Shown here: piece after piece, positions 22,845-34,624 of the stretch
Numbering within the stretch: the first letter of the stretch is position 1
Layout: every line of letters starts with the position of its first letter
DNA from: Panagrolaimus kolymaensis
Taxonomy: Eukaryota > Nematoda > Chromadorea > Rhabditida > Panagrolaimidae
Assembly (NCBI GenBank): GCA_028622995.1
Contig: JAJQJQ010000006.1
Span: 5,022,001-5,086,000 of the forward strand
Length of the DNA: 64,000 bases
Direction: 5' to 3'
Program-made: the position numbers and the translations under genes
Notes under the pieces: model-generated
The model's database searches: none
The model's input: the letters and a program-made list of their open reading frames with translations, nothing else
What the model was told of the DNA's origin: nothing

Positions 22845-23969
22845 ATGTCATCTGGCGATCAACCACCACCGGCTCCACGCTTTCGCATCGTTCAAGGCTC
22901 AAATGCACCAAGAACAACTTCTTCTGCAGCTCCTCCTCCTCCACCAGCGTCACCACCTGAACAAAAAATGGTACCGCAACAAGCTCAAGTTTCTCATCAA
23001 CAACAACAACAAAGAAATTATCCTGTTGGAAATGTTTGTGCTCAAAGATTCGTCTCAAATGTTCCTCAAAGAACAATGCTTGATCCTTCTCAATCAAGTG
23101 GATACTACCAAATAACCGATCAAGAACAATTTGCACCACAACCAAGAAGAGCTTTACCTCAAAATGTTCAAATGGTTTATCCTTCACCTTCAAGTTCATC
23201 ATCTTCTCAATATCCATCTGCGTCACCTCAACGATATCAACATATGGAACAAGTTTATGTTGTGGATTCAAATGGACAAAGATTTTATCGTTCAATTCCA
23301 TCGTCTCCAATGCGGCTATTGACTCCTCAACAAGCAAATTTATTTTCTCAACAACAAAGAAATCAACAAACTGCTGGAAATGTTCGTGGTCAAAGAATGG
23401 TTTCAAATCGACCTATGCAAATTATTCGATATCATGTTATTGATCCAAATCAACTTTCAACTCCGCCACAACAACAACAACAACAACGAAGAAGTGTTCC
23501 TGCTAGTTTATCATCAAGTAATTATTATTCTTCATCACCTCATCATTATCAACAAGCTCCGATCCAACAACCAACTTTAATTTCTCCACCAAGAAATTAT
23601 CTTGTTCGTCAACAAAGGCCATCGTCATCTCCTCATTCTCAACAACGTCAAATGGTTAATCAAGTGTCTATGGTTTCTACAAATGTTCGTCAACCAATCA
23701 TGCGTCCTCCTGGTCAATATCGTCTTATACGAAAATTAAATGTTAGTCCTTCAACGCAAGAAGCCAATATGAAAAAGGATCGACTTGTTGAACTTCGATT
23801 CCTGGCATTCACACTTGAGATGTTTCAAAAAGTATTGATTGATGGTAAAGAAGTGGATCATCTTCCAAATGAAATGGAGGCAGAAATAGAAGAACTTGAG
23901 AATTATTTTAAAAAAGAAAATGAATATGAAACGCTGAGTAAACGTGTCAAATCGCTTCATAATCCATAA
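22845..23969 (+). CDS. Gln/Pro/Ser-rich protein, unrecognised
   Basis: A single-exon gene of 374 residues. Start chosen at 22845 because TTTTTAG ends at 22843, consistent with spliced-leader addition. The N-terminus is Pro-rich (PPPAPRFRIVQGSNAPR, then a run of PPPP). The body is an intrinsically disordered Gln/Ser/Pro/Tyr region with QQQQQ and SSSSSS runs and two related segments, VGNVCAQRFVSNVPQR (about residues 64-79) and AGNVRGQRMVSNRPMQ (about 177-192), each followed by Tyr-containing DPxQ text, so an internal duplication is likely. The last 80 residues become charged and helical (KKDRLVELRFLAFTLEMFQK, EMEAEIEELENYFKKENEYE), a possible coiled coil. Prion-like composition suggests a condensate or RNA-related role, but that is inference. 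Confidence 0.7.
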   Translation: MSSGDQPPPAPRFRIVQGSNAPRTTSSAAPPPPPASPPEQKMVPQQAQVSHQQQQQRNYPVGNVCAQRFVSNVPQRTMLDPSQSSGYYQITDQEQFAPQPRRALPQNVQMVYPSPSSSSSSQYPSASPQRYQHMEQVYVVDSNGQRFYRSIPSSPMRLLTPQQANLFSQQQRNQQTAGNVRGQRMVSNRPMQIIRYHVIDPNQLSTPPQQQQQQRRSVPASLSSSNYYSSSPHHYQQAPIQQPTLISPPRNYLVRQQRPSSSPHSQQRQMVNQVSMVSTNVRQPIMRPPGQYRLIRKLNVSPSTQEANMKKDRLVELRFLAFTLEMFQKVLIDGKEVDHLPNEMEAEIEELENYFKKENEYETLSKRVKSLHNP

Positions 23970-24522
23970 TATTTTGTCTTCTTTTTTAATATTGTTCCAA
24001 TGTTTTTCACATAAAATATTTTGTCATGTTGTAATAAAAAGTTTTTAATAAAATAACATTTTGGTGGATTTAGAAAAAAATACGAGAATTGTTCATTTTA
24101 GTTTTTGATAATGCGATTAATGAAAAAGATAAACAACCCATAGTTAGTAAAAATAATCAAGGGACTTGATAAAGACAAAAGTGAAGCACCTTTTAATTAT
24201 TAAGCTTAGCTTAAAAAAGCATTTGATAACGATAAAGTTTGCATTGTTTGTTTAATGTATTCGAGAATTAGAAATTTTTTAATATTATGTATGTAAAAAA
24301 TTAGCATTTGGTCAATCAAAATGGTACTGTATCTTCCCTTCAAATTTCTTTGAGTTTCATCACGAATTTATTTATTGAAGGTTTTTTCCCTCAATTTTTC
24401 GCTCATTTCCATTCTTTCTTTTTTTTGATAGCTGAAAGAATATTTCTACGAATATTTCAAACAAAAATATTCTTCTTTTTTTCATCAAACTCAATATTTT
24501 TGTATAGCTGCTCAAAAACAAA
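23970..24522. other. Intergenic upstream of kleisin gene
   Basis: 3' UTR of the Gln-rich gene with overlapping AATAAA signals near 24032-24055, then AT-rich DNA. A Phe-rich frame at 24308 onward runs into the kleisin start in another frame and is not credible. Confidence 0.4.
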
Positions 24523-27328
24523 ATGTTTGATCTTCCGCTTCAATTACGAAGACGAGGTGCTGCTTTTCATATCGTTTGGTAACACAAAATTTTTTTTACA
24601 TTGTCTTCTAATTTTATGGTTATATTTTTAGGCATTATGCTTATCATCCAAAGGAAATCTTCAAATATGTCACCAAAGATGATATTCGAAATTTTGACAT
24701 CAAAGCTTTTTGGTAAGCTCATACTGTTTAAAGGCATTCATTTATGTATGATTATTTTTTAGTGAAAGTTTTAAAGAAGCATTACCATCTGCTGCTCGTG
24801 CAGAACATGAATTGAATCAAAAATTTTCCATGCATCTTACTGGTTACTTATTGCTTGGACTTGTTCGTGTCTTTGATTTTCATGCTGATATTCTTGTTGG
24901 TATGTTTTTTTTACATTGCATTTTCATTTAATAATCATTATTACATTTTTAGCTAATGCCGAACGAGCTGTTGAACGTACTTCGTTTCCAAGTCAAACTC
25001 CTTCCATTGAAGAAATTGCTGATGGATTAATTCAAGATACTCATGGAGAATTTCCTGAAGGTGATGAGCACTCTCTTGCACGTCAACAACCTGAAATGGA
25101 TAATGATTTTGATTATGGAGCTGAACAAGTTGCACCTCAAGAAGAAGTTGAAGAAGCTCGGGGTGAAAGACAACCAAGAAGACGTGCTGCAAATCGTAAA
25201 CGAAACCGTCAAGATAGCGACGACGATGATGAAGATTATGTAAGACGTAAGCCTCGACGCAAACCCACTAGAAAAGCTGTAAGGATTATTTCTTTCCTTC
25301 CTACCATTACTTATGCTTTTTATTTTTAGGCTGTCTCAAATGTAGCTGATCGTGATGAAATTACAATGCGTGATGAAGGACCTTTTATGGGAAATCTTGA
25401 ACAAGATCTTTTGGCTGATGATCTTGAAGCTCAACCTTTAAAGTATGATCTTACTATCCTTATTCTTTAATTAAAAATAGCTGTTTCTAGTAAACAAGAG
25501 CTTGCTGCACAAGCTGAAGGAGTTCCATTTCAACTTAATAATGACACTCTTGTAGTCGTTACTGGATTTCCTGGTGCTCAAAATAATGATACGAATCAAC
25601 CTGCAGCTATTCAATCTGCATTGGATTCCTTCGAGCCAGCTCGTGATAATGATTTTGATCATCAAGATTTTGATGTTCCAGTTCGTGAAGGATCTCCATC
25701 TCGGCTTATTTCTCATATGACTCTTACTTCTCCTGGTCGACAAAAGGATGCAACCGTCAATCTTCCAATTTTTCGAGCTCGTACACCTCAAGATGGTGTT
25801 CATATTGTTCATTCTAGATCTGTTACACCTGCTCTTCAAGATGGTTTTTATCGAGCAGCTACACCCGCACCTCTACCTGAAGTAGACAACGACTTTGATT
25901 TTGCTGTTGATCATCTTGCTCTTCATGATGAAAGTGAACGCCCTCGTGTTATGGATGGTTTGGATATTCAACAATATCATATTCGATCTCGAAGCAATTC
26001 TCCATCTCGACTTATTTCCATCCATATCATCAATACTCCTGCAAAAGAAGTTCCATCTGATTTAAACATTGTGCCTCCAACTTCTCGTACTGGTTCACCT
26101 TTTCGTGATGGATTTCGAATTGTTCATTCTCGCTCTGTTACACCTGCTCCTCAAGGATTTCATCAAGCTATGTCACGTTCGGTTACTCCTGCAAATCGCC
26201 TTGAAGGTGATAATGATTTTGATTATGCTGCTGAACCCAACACCACCCGTGATCTTTCTCGAAGACTTCGTGTTAAACCGCCTAAACGAGCTGCACGTGA
26301 ACCTGCTATCGTTCTTGATAATGTAAGGTTTTTGAGTTTTTCTTCATAATCCTTCATAATATTACTAAAATCTTTTTAGGCTATTTTTCGCGGACGTGAT
26401 GAAGCTTATTTGAACAAGAATCTTCGTGAAACAAAGTATCAAAAAATTCTCGAGCATCTTGCAAATGCTAAAGATACATATAAGAAATGTTTTGGTGATG
26501 ATTTGAATTTCGAAGTCAACGCTGAACTTCGTGAATTTCTTGAAGATCGTATGGAAGTACGTCTTATAACAATTTTTATTGTTAATAATATTTTTTGTTT
26601 GTTTTAGAATGAACATGCACGTCGTCGAAAAACAGGCGATACTGATGTTTCTGGTCGTCGTCCACATTCTCATCTCACTGATACTCTTCAAAGTGATCGT
26701 CGAACTCCTCTTGCTGATTTGACTTCTCGTCGTGGAACTCCTCATCCTCAAGAACCTCTTCAAGCTTTTGATCAACCTCCTTCACGTGCTGTCACACCTG
26801 TTCGTCATCATGAAATGGACAATGATTTTGATTACGCTGCTGAACCTCCACCTCGTTTTGCATCTCGAACTCCTGCAGCATCTGTTTTTGGTGATATCCA
26901 ATATGTCGAACCTGTTCCATTGCCTCCTGTTGCTCAACCATTTTTTACACCTCCTCGTGCACTTCCTCTGGAATTTATGAATAGCACAGCTCATTCACCC
27001 ATCAAAGAACTTGCATGCAAATATAAGCATGATGAACTTTACTTGGTTATTCTTCAACGTTGTTTCAATGAAAGAAAGGTCGTTTTTGAATTTGCTGAGT
27101 TTGCAAGTAACTGGCCTAAGCCTTACATTGCTAAACAATTTCATAACTTGATGCGTGAGTTTATTGTTTGTTTTTTTAACTTCTCTTATAATAATTTTTT
27201 GTTTTTTAGTTTTGATTGAACAACACAAACTTTTGGGTCGAACTGAAAATGGTGTTTTCCACAGCTTCTTGATCTTGCCTACTGAAGAATTCAAAACGAC
27301 TATGGCTCGCATCCTTTGTAAACCTTGA
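24523..27328 (+). CDS. Cohesin kleisin subunit, Rad21/Rec8 type
   Basis: A kleisin that bridges the two SMC heads of cohesin and holds sister chromatids together. Nine exons (24523-24578, 24632-24712, 24763-24899, 24953-25278, 25330-25442, 25491-26322, 26380-26556, 26608-27154, 27210-27328) give 795 residues. The N-terminal Rad21/Rec8 domain is at residues 1-105 (RRRGAAFHIVW, then LPSAARAEHELNQKFSMHLT and GYLLLGLVRVFDFHADILVA). The C-terminal winged helix is in the last 95 residues (YLVILQRCFNERKVVFEFAE and LIEQHKLLGRTENG). The disordered middle is acidic and basic by turns (SDDDDEDYVRRKPRRKPTRK) and carries five DNDFD(Y/H/F) motifs with SRSVTP segments between them. The start MFDLPLQLRRRG differs from the MFYAH of most kleisins, so it may be a diverged meiotic paralogue. 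Confidence 0.85.
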
Positions 27329-27551
27329 TTGTAAAATGTTTTCGTTTTATTTATTTATGTCTGTAACCTTTTCTTTGTTAAACGTTTTCTTCTTCGTTTG
27401 TTATTATTTGTTTTTGCATTTAATAAAATTTTGTTTACAAAGCTTTTCTTTTGTTTTTACTATGGTCATTGCCATAAAATTTTTGATTTTTTGTTACATA
27501 TTATTAAATTCTTATTTATCGATAAAAGCTGAAAGATCATTACATGGATGA

Positions 27552-29206
27552 CTAACATAATATGATTGTAATACCAATAATTAGAATACAGTACCATTCC
27601 AACAGAAAATATTTTATCCATCTAAAGCAGTTTCCTCTTGGTATAAAGAACCTTTTGAAATCATTGGTTGAAACATTTACGAATTTTTCGAATGCTCGCG
27701 ACACATTGGTGGAAATATTTTGATTTCTTTCATATTCTAACATTTCTTTAACTTTTTTTGCTTTTTTCGCATAAATTGATTCAGGTTTTAAAATATTTGT
27801 AAGTGCATCGATCATTGATTCTTCAGTGAGAGAATGTAAGCTGAGTACCATTCCAATAGAAAGACGTCGTATTCTTTCTGCATTAGGGAATTGATCACCC
27901 ATTGTTGGTATCGCTAGAAAAAAGATAACTCCAAAATATGCTTTTGAAACGCAAAGTTTAGTACCTATCATTGGAATGCCAGTATTTAGAGCTTCCAGAA
28001 CGCTGTTAAGACCACCATGAGTTATTAAAGCTTTGGATTTTGGATGGCCTAAAAGAATCGTTTATTACAAAGTGTTTCTTTTTTTCTTTATATTTTATTT
28101 TTTTGGAACATTCTTTTTGCTACATGTCAGTCTTACTAAGAAAAGCTCTTTGATTTATCCACGGAACTAATAAAACATTTTTGGGGTTAATGTCAAGTTC
28201 TTCCTTTTGTCTCCAAATGAATCCAATTTTTGGGAACCTTTTGAAAGCTTTTACAAAAATCGAATAAAGTTTTGGTGGAAGCTTTCCATCATTTGAATAT
28301 GTGCTGAAGGAAAGCAGTATAACTTGATCATATCTTTGCATGAAGTCCTGGACATCCTAAAACATAAAACTATGACGAATAATTTGGGTAAAATCTTACT
28401 TGTGAAAGCTCTCCTGTGGGTTTCCAATTGAAATTTCCAATATCCATGAATGCATTTGTTCGAGGAATGGGTAATTCAAAAAATTTATGATTGTTTGCGA
28501 GAACTAAAGATTCATCAGGTAATGAATATAAATTATTTTCATCTTCAAAATATAATTTCGCTAAAGGCAATGAATGCAGAAATAATTTAAAAAATCCATT
28601 TGCAAATACATTAATGATTCTTTGAATGAAAGTCATTTGAGGAGCAGCTTGAAGGAGGCTCATTACATAACTTTCTGGCATAGGACTGCCACTCAATGCT
28701 TGAAGCATGGATGATTCAATTAAAGGTGAAACATAAATAATTTTTGCATTATGCTTTCTTGCTACCGCTATCACGCAGCTATAACTAAATGGATCAATCA
28801 AAGCTACAGAAGGCTCTTTAATTTCTGATGGTAGTTTATCTTGAAAGGAACAAGGCACATATAAAGTTCCAAAAATTTCTTTTATCATTTCAAAAAATGC
28901 TAAAAAACTTCCACTTCGTTCCATTGCGGATTCATCAACTTTTTTTCTTAAATAATCTGATTTTTTCATAGTCGAAGAAAATATAACTTTTTCAAATGAT
29001 GGGCGACTCGGGTGATTGAAAACTGATTCAACTGCCGGCCATCTAACATCATAAACTTTATTTGGATATGGAAATTGTTCAGCAATATTAAATACAACAT
29101 CGAGGTGACTCGGTGACATAGGATGTGTGAAAGTAAGGATACTATATTTGGTGTCACAAAAAGTGAAAGGTATAAAATAAAAAAGTAAAATGTGGATTAT
29201 TTGCAT
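27552..29206 (-). CDS. UDP-glucuronosyltransferase
   Basis: A membrane-bound ER enzyme that conjugates UDP-sugars to small lipophilic molecules in detoxification. Four exons on the minus strand (29206-28400, 28356-28137, 28048-27965, 27913-27552) give 490 residues. MQIIHILLFYFIPFTFC is a signal peptide. The donor-binding signature is intact once the introns are removed: VPWINQRAFLSHPKSKALIT, HGGLNSVLEALNTGIPMIAI and PTMGDQFPNAERI. The third intron (51 bases) interrupts the signature at GIPMI/AIP, and reading through it would destroy the motif. The catalytic His normally near residue 35-40 appears as the THPMSPSHLD segment. The C-terminus has a hydrophobic segment (ILIIGITIIL) but ends right after it, without the usual dilysine tail; a further small exon or real loss are both possible. 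Confidence 0.9.
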
Positions 29207-29476
29207 TCTGAAATTTTTTCAATTTTTCATAATCTTGTTGTTTTATTGTGTGATTTAGAAAATTTTTTTATTTCGACTTCATTCAAATTCCATAGTTTTA
29301 ACCCAAATATAAAAACGGAAGCAAAGTACCGTCATAATAAAAATGGTATTTATTTCCAGCAAAAAAAAATCCTTCTTTTTCATTCAAAAAATTAAGCATA
29401 ACAAACAAAGGTTTTATATTATTTATTTTAAAAACACTTTTGCTGATTTATTTATGTAAAAACAAAAATTTTGGGA

Positions 29477-31171
29477 TTAATTACAAAAAGTTTTAGCAAG
29501 AATCCCTCGAACAGCCCATACAAATTGAGGCGAATCAGCTTTACGCCATCGTTCAATATTCATTATAATATCATTATGTTTAGTTTTAACAATGACTTCA
29601 TTTCCTTCATCAACAAATACAATTACCATTTGTAGATTATTAGTTTTAGATGAAAAACAAAATTCTGCTGCATTTCGAGCATCAAAAGTAAAAACTAGTT
29701 GAAGTTCAGTTGCAACTTGAAGCAAATTGCTTATACTTGTGCCGCTTGAAAGAGTAAAAATTTCACTGGGCTCTGCTCGAACTGCTTCCTCGAAAACATT
29801 ATAAAGATTTTGAGGAAGGGTCAAACATGAATTATTTGTTTCAATTTTAGGTGGTGGCATAGGAGCTGCAGTGAATTCTGAAATTACGAGTGAATCTTTT
29901 TTGGGTTCCATAGTATTTGTTGATTGGATTGCATGAGATATAATACTTTGAAGATAATCTGTTTCCATATAATTATTGGATATTTCATTATAAGATTCAT
30001 CTATTTTAGATGTGATTGTTGCTGTAGCTGTTGATATGGCTTGAGTGTTTGTAGGTAAAATAAGGGTATGTTCATGTTCGCCTTTTTCATAGAGAGTATA
30101 AATTCCATCAATTTCAACATAATGCATTCGATATGGGCAATGAGTACGTTTCCATTGATTGCAACGATATTTAACTTTTGAACCCTCTTTAGTTGGAATG
30201 CATGAATGACGAACTACTTTTCCAGCATTTCTTGCAGCTTCCACATCTTGATGATTATTAAATGTTCCAACAAAAACCCAATCATCAATATTATTGTTAT
30301 TATTTTTAGTTGTCAATGTATTATTATCGGGTGTTTGAAAATCACTACCATTGGATGTTGGTGAATTACCATTACCAATGGGATTATTAATGTTCGAAGT
30401 GGTGGGTTCACCAAGAGCAGTAACGAGATCTTCTAAAAAAATAATTATATTTTTAGTTAGATAGCCGTAAAAAATTTTCTCAAGGGAATTTAAAGCATCT
30501 CTATGCTGCCCAAACAAGATACATTTAATGGAAAATAGTCTCTTGCTTATTTTTCTGCATATTTCCATAAGATGCACAACCTATTATTTCTCGCTCCATA
30601 TTTTTCTTCCTCCAAAAAAGTCCCATATGTGATTAATAAGGTTATCCCCGAATACAGCTATTACTAATAAATCCTTACCAATCGATGCAACATCATTTGA
30701 ATCAACTTTATTTGCAAAAGATTGCAATAATCCAACGATATCATTTTTATCCATTGTAACTGAACCATAAGTTGCAACTTGTTTTGATAGTTCTTCAAGT
30801 ACATCCATTTGTTTATTTCCTCGAAGATTAGCTATTCTTGAGGAATTTCGAGTTTTGGTAATTCCGTTTGATTCCGCTTCAAGAGCATTCCAAAGACTTT
30901 TGGCTCCACCATCAGAATGATTGCGTTTGATATGGGCAGTTAAAGCTTGGGTCGAACGGTCGGATGTTTCAAAATCACAATGTCGACATTTAATTTTATC
31001 AATTCCTGTGGAACTTTTTAAATCAACAAAATAGTTCCAAACCTTAAGAGATTTAAACTAAAAAAGTGTAATAAATTTTGATAATTTGGGGAAGGTAAAA
31101 AATTAACTAACTGGCTGAGCTTTTTTCCTTCCTCTTTTTGATAATGAAAATTCTGATTCATCGTTAGCCAT
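29477..31171 (-). CDS. BED zinc finger plus FLYWCH/WRKY-like zinc-binding protein
   Basis: A probable DNA-binding regulator. Three exons on the minus strand (31171-31112, 31057-30679, 30432-29477) give 464 residues. A BED-type finger lies at about residues 21-68: KVWNYF, CRHC (Cys 44 and 47), then HIKRNH (His 62 and 67). After an Asn-rich linker with NNNNN, a second domain at about 197-268 reads DWVFVGTF, then YRCNQWKRTHCPYRM (Cys 237 and 245) and EKGEHEHT (His 266 and 268), the C-C-HxH layout of FLYWCH and WRKY/GCM1-like domains found in Mutator-type transposase relatives. The donor at 30678 (GTAAGG) is strong and keeps frame, whereas reading on gives a stop at 30584. BED and FLYWCH domains both derive from transposons, so a domesticated origin is plausible. 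Confidence 0.75.
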
Positions 31172-32288
31172 TTAAAAAAAAACTTTGGATTGAATAAATG
31201 AAAATAGCAAAGAACCCAAGTTTTCTTTTATTCCTTCGAAGTTGCTGCTCTCAATTTAACCAAAAGAAAAAAATATCTTCAACCACCACGTTTTTTCTTT
31301 CTCACAAAGTATATAACCAACAAATAGATGAATGAAACCCCTCTCTTTCCTCTTGGTCCCTTTTCTTCCTTCCTTCCCTATGACTTGGGAAATAAAAATG
31401 CACACAGGTTTGTTGTTGTTCTCGCTGCCCGCGCCCTGATGTTTGTTGGTTCGTGGTGGTGGTTGTTGTTCCGCCTTCTTTTACTTCTTTCTTTTTCATT
31501 TCAGCACAAAAAGGGAAGAAGAATAAGCGGAGGAAGACAGAAAGAGCAAGTCAGTTTCCCCCACCGCCACCATTCATTCTTCAATCGATTTTCCCCACTC
31601 TTTGCTTTCCCTTACTGCGACTATTATTTTGAAAGGAGATGGGGGAAATGGAAAAGAAAAATTTAAAATTCTTTAGCTCCGCCTCCAAAAAATGTTCTGA
31701 AGAAAAAAAGGAATTGTGCCCAAAAACGCTCGCAACCCATTTGTCAAATAATATTTTTTTTCTTTTACCCTTCTTTTGCTGATGATGAAAAAAAGAGGGA
31801 CGTTAACAAAATGAAGAAAAAAAAATGAGAGCAGTGCAAAAAAATGAAAGTTTGAAAAATGAAAACCATGGACTTTTTTTATTTCAGCAGCTCGACTAAA
31901 TTAACTCAAATATGATTTTCCAAAAAATTACAGTAAACTTTTGCTGAATTAAAAGTGATTGCTCCTTCATTGTCTTATTGTATTGATTGAGCAATGATAT
32001 GGAAATCAGATAAAACGGGAACGTGTAATTGTTATAAAAACATTCTGGCAAGAAACTATTCAAGCATAAGTCATGCTGCTAAAATACTAATAAAAATATG
32101 CAAATATCCAATGGACAAACTAAATTTTTTATTAAAATTTTTAACAACATCTGTAAGCAATAACAAACAATAACTAATTTTTAAAACAAAATTTAAAATT
32201 TTGTTTCCAAATTAATAAAAAAAATATTTGAAACTCAACAACGGTAACATTTTTTTTTGCCAATGGTCATTCAAGTTGGACTTATTAT
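31172..32288. other. Intergenic, no gene supported
   Basis: Promoter side of the BED gene and 3' side of the Utp12 gene. The segment 31330-31640 is GC-richer with CAAC/GTTGTT runs and frames open on both strands, but without splice or domain support. Confidence 0.35.
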
Positions 32289-33477
32289 TTATTCATCCAT
32301 ATTTTCATCACTGTCCACTCCATTTTCAATACCAAATCCATTAGGAGGAGGGCGAGCTCCATTTTCCATAGGAACATCCTCCTCATCATTTGCTTCAACA
32401 TGCTTTCGTTTATTTTCTACAAACAAATTTTTTTTTGTTAGAATAAAACTCAATGTCATATATAAATAGAAAAATAATAAAATTTCTCATATTAAAAAGG
32501 TTGTTCGCTCTCAAATATGTAAGAAAGGTGGTAGCTATATTAGATTTAAAGTAGCTAAAAAATAGCTTACTTTTAATCTTTTGCGTATTATCTTCATTTT
32601 CACTTTCTTCCTCATCAGATTCGTCTGATCCCGCCCACCACGTTTCCTCTGCATCATCTTCTGGGTATTCAAATAGAACTTCATCGACATCAGAGTCAAT
32701 GCGATCATCTAAAACCATTAAGTTTTAATATATGAAAATATTATAATCAGAGGTAGCGTACCATCATTAAGAATGAACAAAGGTTGCTGTTGGGCAAAGA
32801 AAGTTGGTTTTGATCGTCGTTCCATTTGTTCCGTAATCATTTCTAACTTCCCGTTTAAGCTAATAAGTTTGTCTAAATGACTGACCCGCTTTTTTAACCA
32901 ATCAGATAATGATCCTAATTTTTGGTCTAAATCTTTTACCTAAAAATTTGATGATAATGAAAAGCAAAGTATCAAGAAATGAGCTTACAGAAGATAAATA
33001 TCCCATGTGAATAGAAAGTACGGCTTGAACCCAATTCATCCAAACATGTGGCTGCTTTACTTTATCCCGACGAAAAGTTTGTTCGAGTATATTCAAAAAT
33101 GGAATAACATGAACAACGGGTAAATCTTTCACCGTGGCCAACACCGTTGTTGGATCGCTATTCTTTACAACTGATTCAATCTTTTCTTCATCATTTCCAA
33201 GAATACCTTGTGATAATAATACAACAAAGCTTGTACCCGTGGCAGTGGTCGCTAAATCTTTGAATGCTTCAGATTTTTCCATACTTCCATTGTTTAATGG
33301 AAGAATAGGATCATCACCATTAATTTTAGAAATAGTAACTCCTTCTTTGGAATTTGAATCTGATCCTGAATTGTTTTTCTGTCGAGAAGCTGATTTGTTG
33401 CTACCTGTAGAATTTTGACGTGATCGAGGAGTGTTGCTGCTGGATGAATCTTGACGTGACCGAGTTGTGGGCCGCAT
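32289..33477 (-). CDS. Utp12-domain protein (WDR43/Utp5 C-terminal half), copy 1
   Basis: A likely nucleolar small-subunit processome factor. Four exons on the minus strand (33477-32989, 32939-32762, 32708-32571, 32416-32289) give 310 residues. Residues 1-75 are Ser/Asn/Arg-rich and disordered (RSRQDSSSSNTPRSRQNSTG). Residues about 82-210 are a Utp12 domain: VVLLSQGILGNDEEKIESVV, VKDLPVVHVIPFLNIL, HVWMNWVQAVLSIHMGYLSS, LGSLSDWLKKRVSHLDKLIS. The C-tail is acidic (DDAEETWWAGSDESDEEESE) and then basic-acidic. Family proteins normally carry an N-terminal WD40 propeller; here there is none, and the upstream 2 kb has no minus-strand WD repeats. TTTTTAG lies eight bases before the start, so it is probably trans-spliced. 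Tandem with copy 2. Confidence 0.8.
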
Positions 33478-33960
33478 TTTGCTTTCTAAAAAGTTTTTTT
33501 ATATGATATTTATTGTTAGCATGATATAAATATGAAGGCAAGAGTTTAAATAAATTTATTAATAATACATTAATGATAAAAATTATATGAAAAAAGTAGC
33601 GAAATAAAGGAAAAAGGCTTTCATTGGGTTAGATCAAATTAAAAATATGTTTTAAAGCATTCGTGTTAAGAATCCATGATCATATTTAGAGTGATACATA
33701 TGAGTCAACTGTATTAACAAAAAAAAATGCGACAAAGGAAACCATTATTAAATATCAACATATATCTCGCTATTTGCGAAAAATTGATCATTGCCTGATA
33801 CCAATGACGAGAATCTAGAAAAGATTATAATTTGTTATATTTGAAATGATCAAAGAAGGTTCTTAATTAACTTCTTGTTAATGCAGATTGATAAAAAAGC
33901 AAAACAAATCTTTTATTTTAAACAGAAACAAAATAATAAAAAAACAATTTGTAAAAACTA
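33478..33960. other. Spacer between the two Utp12 genes
   Basis: 483 bases between the stop of copy 2 and the start of copy 1 on the minus strand. AT-rich. TTTTTAG (minus strand) lies at its copy 1 edge, so a single transcript with trans-splicing is possible, although the spacing is wider than a typical nematode operon. Confidence 0.35.
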
Positions 33961-34624
33961 TTATTCATTTTCACTTTCGCTTTCACTTTGGCTTTCTTCC
34001 TCACTTTCTTCTTCATCTTCAGGACCCCAAACTTCGTCTTCAGGATATTCAAACAAAACTTCTTCAGCATCAGAGTCAATACGATCATCTAAAATTTATA
34101 AAGCAATTAAAGAAAGAGCATAATGAAGAAGAAGAAAAAACAAACCATCATTGAGAATAAATAAAGGTTGAGCAGAGAAAGTTGGTTTTGATCGTCGTTC
34201 CATTTGCTCCGTAATCATTTCCAGCTTTCCATTTAAGGTTATAAGTTTATCCAAGTGACTAACTCGCTTTTTCAACCAATCAGCTAGTGAACCCAATTTT
34301 TGGTCAAGATCCTTTACCTAAAACGGTTATGATTATACAAAATGTTTAATAAGTAAATAAATTTACAGAAGATAAGTACGCCATATGAATTGAAAGAACA
34401 GCTTGAACCCAATTCATCCAAACATGTGGTTGTTTAACATGATCACGGCGAAAAGTATGCTCAAGGATATTCAAAAACGGAATGACATGAATGACAGGCA
34501 AATCTTTCACAGTTGCTAACACAGTTGCTGGATCACTATTCTTTACAACAGATTCAATTTTTTCTTCATCATTACCGAGAATACCTTGTGAAAGTAACAC
34601 AACATAACTTGTACCAGGCTGCAT
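33961..34624 (-). CDS. Utp12-domain protein, copy 2 (shorter)
   Basis: A tandem paralogue of the gene at 32289. Three exons on the minus strand (34624-34367, 34317-34146, 34088-33961) give 185 residues. It starts MQPGTSYVVLLSQGILGNDE, directly at the Utp12 domain, so the disordered N-terminal 75 residues of copy 1 are absent. The domain is over 90 percent identical to copy 1 by eye, with the same two intron positions. The acidic tail is shorter and ends in a Glu/Ser run (SEEESQSESESENE); copy 1's fourth exon is missing. TTTTTTAG lies eight bases upstream of the start. A recent tandem duplication with truncation or later N-terminal gain in copy 1. Confidence 0.78.

Noticed and set aside
22840..23406. 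188-codon minus-strand frame opposite the Gln-rich gene
   Set aside because: It is the antisense shadow of CAA/CAT-rich codons; the plus-strand frame has a better start, a trans-splice site and poly(A) signals.
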